Part shown: positions 6,318-7,688 of the stretch, one piece after another
Layout of the letters: every line of letters starts with the position of its first letter
Numbering within the stretch: position 1 is the first letter of the stretch
Assembly (NCBI GenBank): GCA_003647825.1
Contig: QMNP01000063.1
Span: 1 to 7,688 of the forward strand
Source: Candidatus Cloacimonadota bacterium
GTDB taxonomy: Bacteria > Cloacimonadota > Cloacimonadia > Cloacimonadales > TCS61
Length of the DNA stretch: 7,688 nt
Reading direction: 5' to 3'
Position numbers and translations under genes: made by a program
Notes under the pieces: model-generated
Told to the model about the DNA's origin: nothing
The model's input: the letters and a program-made list of their open reading frames with translations, nothing else
Database searches by the model: none

Positions 6318-7358
6318 ATGGATACTAATACAATTATATATATTATTGCAGCTTTAATATTGATTTTGACTGCGATAATTGCGATTTTAATATTAAAAAA
6401 AAGATCATCCAAAACAAAACAGATTTCCACAGTAAAAAGTGAACCAGAATCCTTAAAACTGAAACTCGCCAAAACCAAGAATGGCTTTCTGGGAAAATTG
6501 GTAGAGATCGTGAAACTGCGGGGTAGGGTAGATGAAGACCTGATGGATGATCTGGAAGAAATGCTTCTGCAGGCTGATGTAGGAGTAAAAGCAAGCATTG
6601 ATATTATTGATAAATTACGTGAAGAGATCAGAATTAATCAAATAAATACTACTGAAGAAGTACAGAAACACCTTGAGGAAATAATTAGAGATTTGCTTCT
6701 AAAAGATTATTCAGCCGATGAAGATCATTTTAAACTTGCTGATATAAAGCCTTTTATAGTGCTATTTACCGGTGTGAATGGAGTTGGAAAAACTACTACT
6801 ATCGGAAAATTAGCGAAAAGATTTGTAGATCAGGGAAAATCTGTTTTGCTGATTGCAGCCGATACATTTAGAGCAGCAGCAATTGAACAGTTGGCAATTT
6901 GGGCAGATCGGGCAGGAGCTTCGATCGTGAAGCAGCAACAGGGTTCTGATCCTTCATCGGTGGTATATGACGGTGTGATGAGTGCTGTGAATAAAAACAT
7001 TGATGTTGTTCTAATAGATACAGCAGGAAGGCAACACACAAAAGTGAATCTAATGAATGAGCTTTCCAAGATTGAAAGAACTATTAAAAAGATCGTACCG
7101 GATGGGCCGCATGAAACAATTTTAGTTGTAGATGCAACCACTGGGCAGAACGCCATAATCCAGGCAAAAACATTTGATGAAGCAACAAATCTTAGTGGAT
7201 TGGTTCTTTCAAAACTTGATGGAACTGCCAAAGGTGGAATCGTGATCGGAATTAAACATCAATTAAATATTCCAGTTAAATTGATCGGTGTTGGAGAAGC
7301 ACAGGAAGATCTTAGAGATTTTGATGTGAACGAATTTGTGGATGCAATATTTGAATAG
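6318..7358 (+). CDS. ftsY: FtsY, signal recognition particle receptor GTPase with N-terminal membrane anchor
   Basis: The 346-residue protein has a hydrophobic helix at about residues 6-27 (TIIYIIAALILILTAIIAILIL) and a short basic linker. The SRP-type NG domain begins near residue 56 (GFLGKLVEIVKLRGRVDEDLMDDLEEMLLQADVG). GTPase motifs are G1 GVNGVGKTTT (152-161), the DTFRAAAIEQL insert region (182-192), G3 DTAGR (234-238), G4 SKLDGTAKGG (298-307) and the closing GVGEAQEDLRDFD (324-336). The combination with LRDF and no M domain identifies FtsY rather than Ffh. It docks SRP-bound ribosomes at the membrane for co-translational targeting to SecYEG. It lacks the long acidic A domain of the E. 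coli protein, and the transmembrane helix probably replaces it. The ATG has GGAG at 6309-6312. No promoter fits between the rpsT terminator and this start. Confidence 0.96.
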   Translation: MDTNTIIYIIAALILILTAIIAILILKKRSSKTKQISTVKSEPESLKLKLAKTKNGFLGKLVEIVKLRGRVDEDLMDDLEEMLLQADVGVKASIDIIDKLREEIRINQINTTEEVQKHLEEIIRDLLLKDYSADEDHFKLADIKPFIVLFTGVNGVGKTTTIGKLAKRFVDQGKSVLLIAADTFRAAAIEQLAIWADRAGASIVKQQQGSDPSSVVYDGVMSAVNKNIDVVLIDTAGRQHTKVNLMNELSKIERTIKKIVPDGPHETILVVDATTGQNAIIQAKTFDEATNLSGLVLSKLDGTAKGGIVIGIKHQLNIPVKLIGVGEAQEDLRDFDVNEFVDAIFE

Positions 7359-7380
7359 TTAACTTAATAAGATAAACAAA

Positions 7381-7409
7381 AAAAGCCTTCCAATTTTCGG
7401 AAGGCTTTT
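7381..7409. terminator. Bidirectional terminator between ftsY and the convergent outer-membrane gene
   Basis: AAAAGCCTTCC (7381-7391) and GGAAGGCTTTT (7399-7409) form a perfect 11-bp inverted repeat around a 7-nt loop. The GC core is GCCTTCC/GGAAGGC, flanked by A's on one side and T's on the other, so it can end transcripts in both directions. It lies 22 bp after the ftsY stop and 15 bp beyond the stop of the convergent gene. Confidence 0.92.
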
Positions 7410-7424
7410 AATTATAAGATGAAT

Positions 7425-7688
7425 CTATTTTACATCATAACTGAAGTTTAATTGAAATTTTGCTCCAAAATAAATTAAGGAACCCTCATCATTTCCATTT
7501 CCATCTTCCATATCGTCGGTCATACCTACTTCTGGAATGATCAGTGCGTTCTTTGCTAAGTAATATTTGCACTGAAGGTAAGTGCTCATAGCTGTATTGG
7601 GATCAGCAAGAAGATCAGAATCTGAACTTATGTAACCAACACCAGCTTTAAGGTCAATCTTCTCGTTAACAGGCATTCCAAAATTCAG
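7425..7688 (-). CDS. Beta-barrel outer-membrane protein (C-terminal fragment, cut by window edge)
   Basis: The frame is open from the window edge to a TAG at 7427-7425, giving 87 visible residues (starting LNFGMPVNEK). The ATG at 7676 is probably internal, because residues upstream continue the same pattern. Alternating hydrophobic and polar residues occur in IDLKAGVGYISSD, STYLQCKYYLA, ALIIPEVGMTDD and SLIYFGAKFQLNFSYDVK. They are separated by acidic, Gly/Asn-rich turns (DDMEDGNGNDEGS), which looks like the last strands of a transmembrane barrel. The C-terminus ends YDVK rather than in the classic terminal Phe, although an aromatic LNFSY lies just before. The family cannot be named from this fragment. 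It may be a porin-like or OmpA-barrel-like protein of a Gram-negative envelope. Confidence 0.6.
   Translation of the reverse strand: MNFGMPVNEKIDLKAGVGYISSDSDLLADPNTAMSTYLQCKYYLAKNALIIPEVGMTDDMEDGNGNDEGSLIYFGAKFQLNFSYDVK

Noticed and set aside
6830..7231. Open frame of 133 codons on the minus strand inside ftsY
   Set aside because: It is fully antisense to the conserved FtsY GTPase domain; the frame is a by-product of that coding sequence.
7425..7676. Treating the outer-membrane gene as a complete 83-residue protein starting at 7676
   Set aside because: The frame stays open to the window edge with barrel-like residues before the Met and no signal peptide after it, so it is the end of a longer protein.

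Overview
The window reads as an ordinary chromosomal stretch from an AT-rich, Gram-negative, probably anaerobic bacterium. The signs are an Rnf (ferredoxin:NAD+ oxidoreductase) operon in the rnfCDGE order, a secreted peptidoglycan amidase, an outer-membrane beta-barrel C-terminus, A/T-heavy spacers and strong GGAGG-type ribosome binding sites. The combination would fit a member of the FCB group or a related candidate phylum such as Cloacimonadota. That placement is an impression from gene style, not a demonstrated assignment.

Layout. (1) Positions 1-3096, minus strand: rnfC, rnfD, rnfG and the first codons of rnfE, tightly packed. There are ATGA stop/start overlaps at rnfD/rnfG and rnfG/rnfE; rnfA and rnfB would be expected beyond the left edge. 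(2) 3097-3371: a divergent intergenic region. It holds back-to-back sigma70-like promoters whose -35 boxes overlap inside a 23-bp dyad, the most interesting regulatory structure in the window. (3) 3372-5794, plus strand: a 12-TM MFS permease of unknown substrate, then an Amidase_3 N-acetylmuramoyl-L-alanine amidase with a TTG start, 23 bp apart and probably co-transcribed. (4) 5985-6248: rpsT (ribosomal protein S20), followed by a near-perfect intrinsic terminator. (5) 6318-7358: ftsY (SRP receptor GTPase) with an N-terminal membrane anchor. It starts only 20 nt after the rpsT terminator and ends at a second, bidirectional hairpin terminator. (6) 7425-7688, minus strand, convergent: the C-terminal part of a beta-barrel outer-membrane protein.

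How the genes work together. The Rnf proteins form a membrane ion pump that couples reduced ferredoxin oxidation to NAD+ reduction. RnfC carries the NADH/FMN and Fe-S sites, RnfD and RnfG carry covalent FMN, and RnfE is a membrane subunit. The plus-strand genes are mostly housekeeping functions of the envelope and protein synthesis (amidase, S20, FtsY). No RNA gene, CRISPR array, insertion sequence, integrase or other mobile element was seen. I found no convincing previously undescribed system here; the findings are modest regulatory and architectural points.
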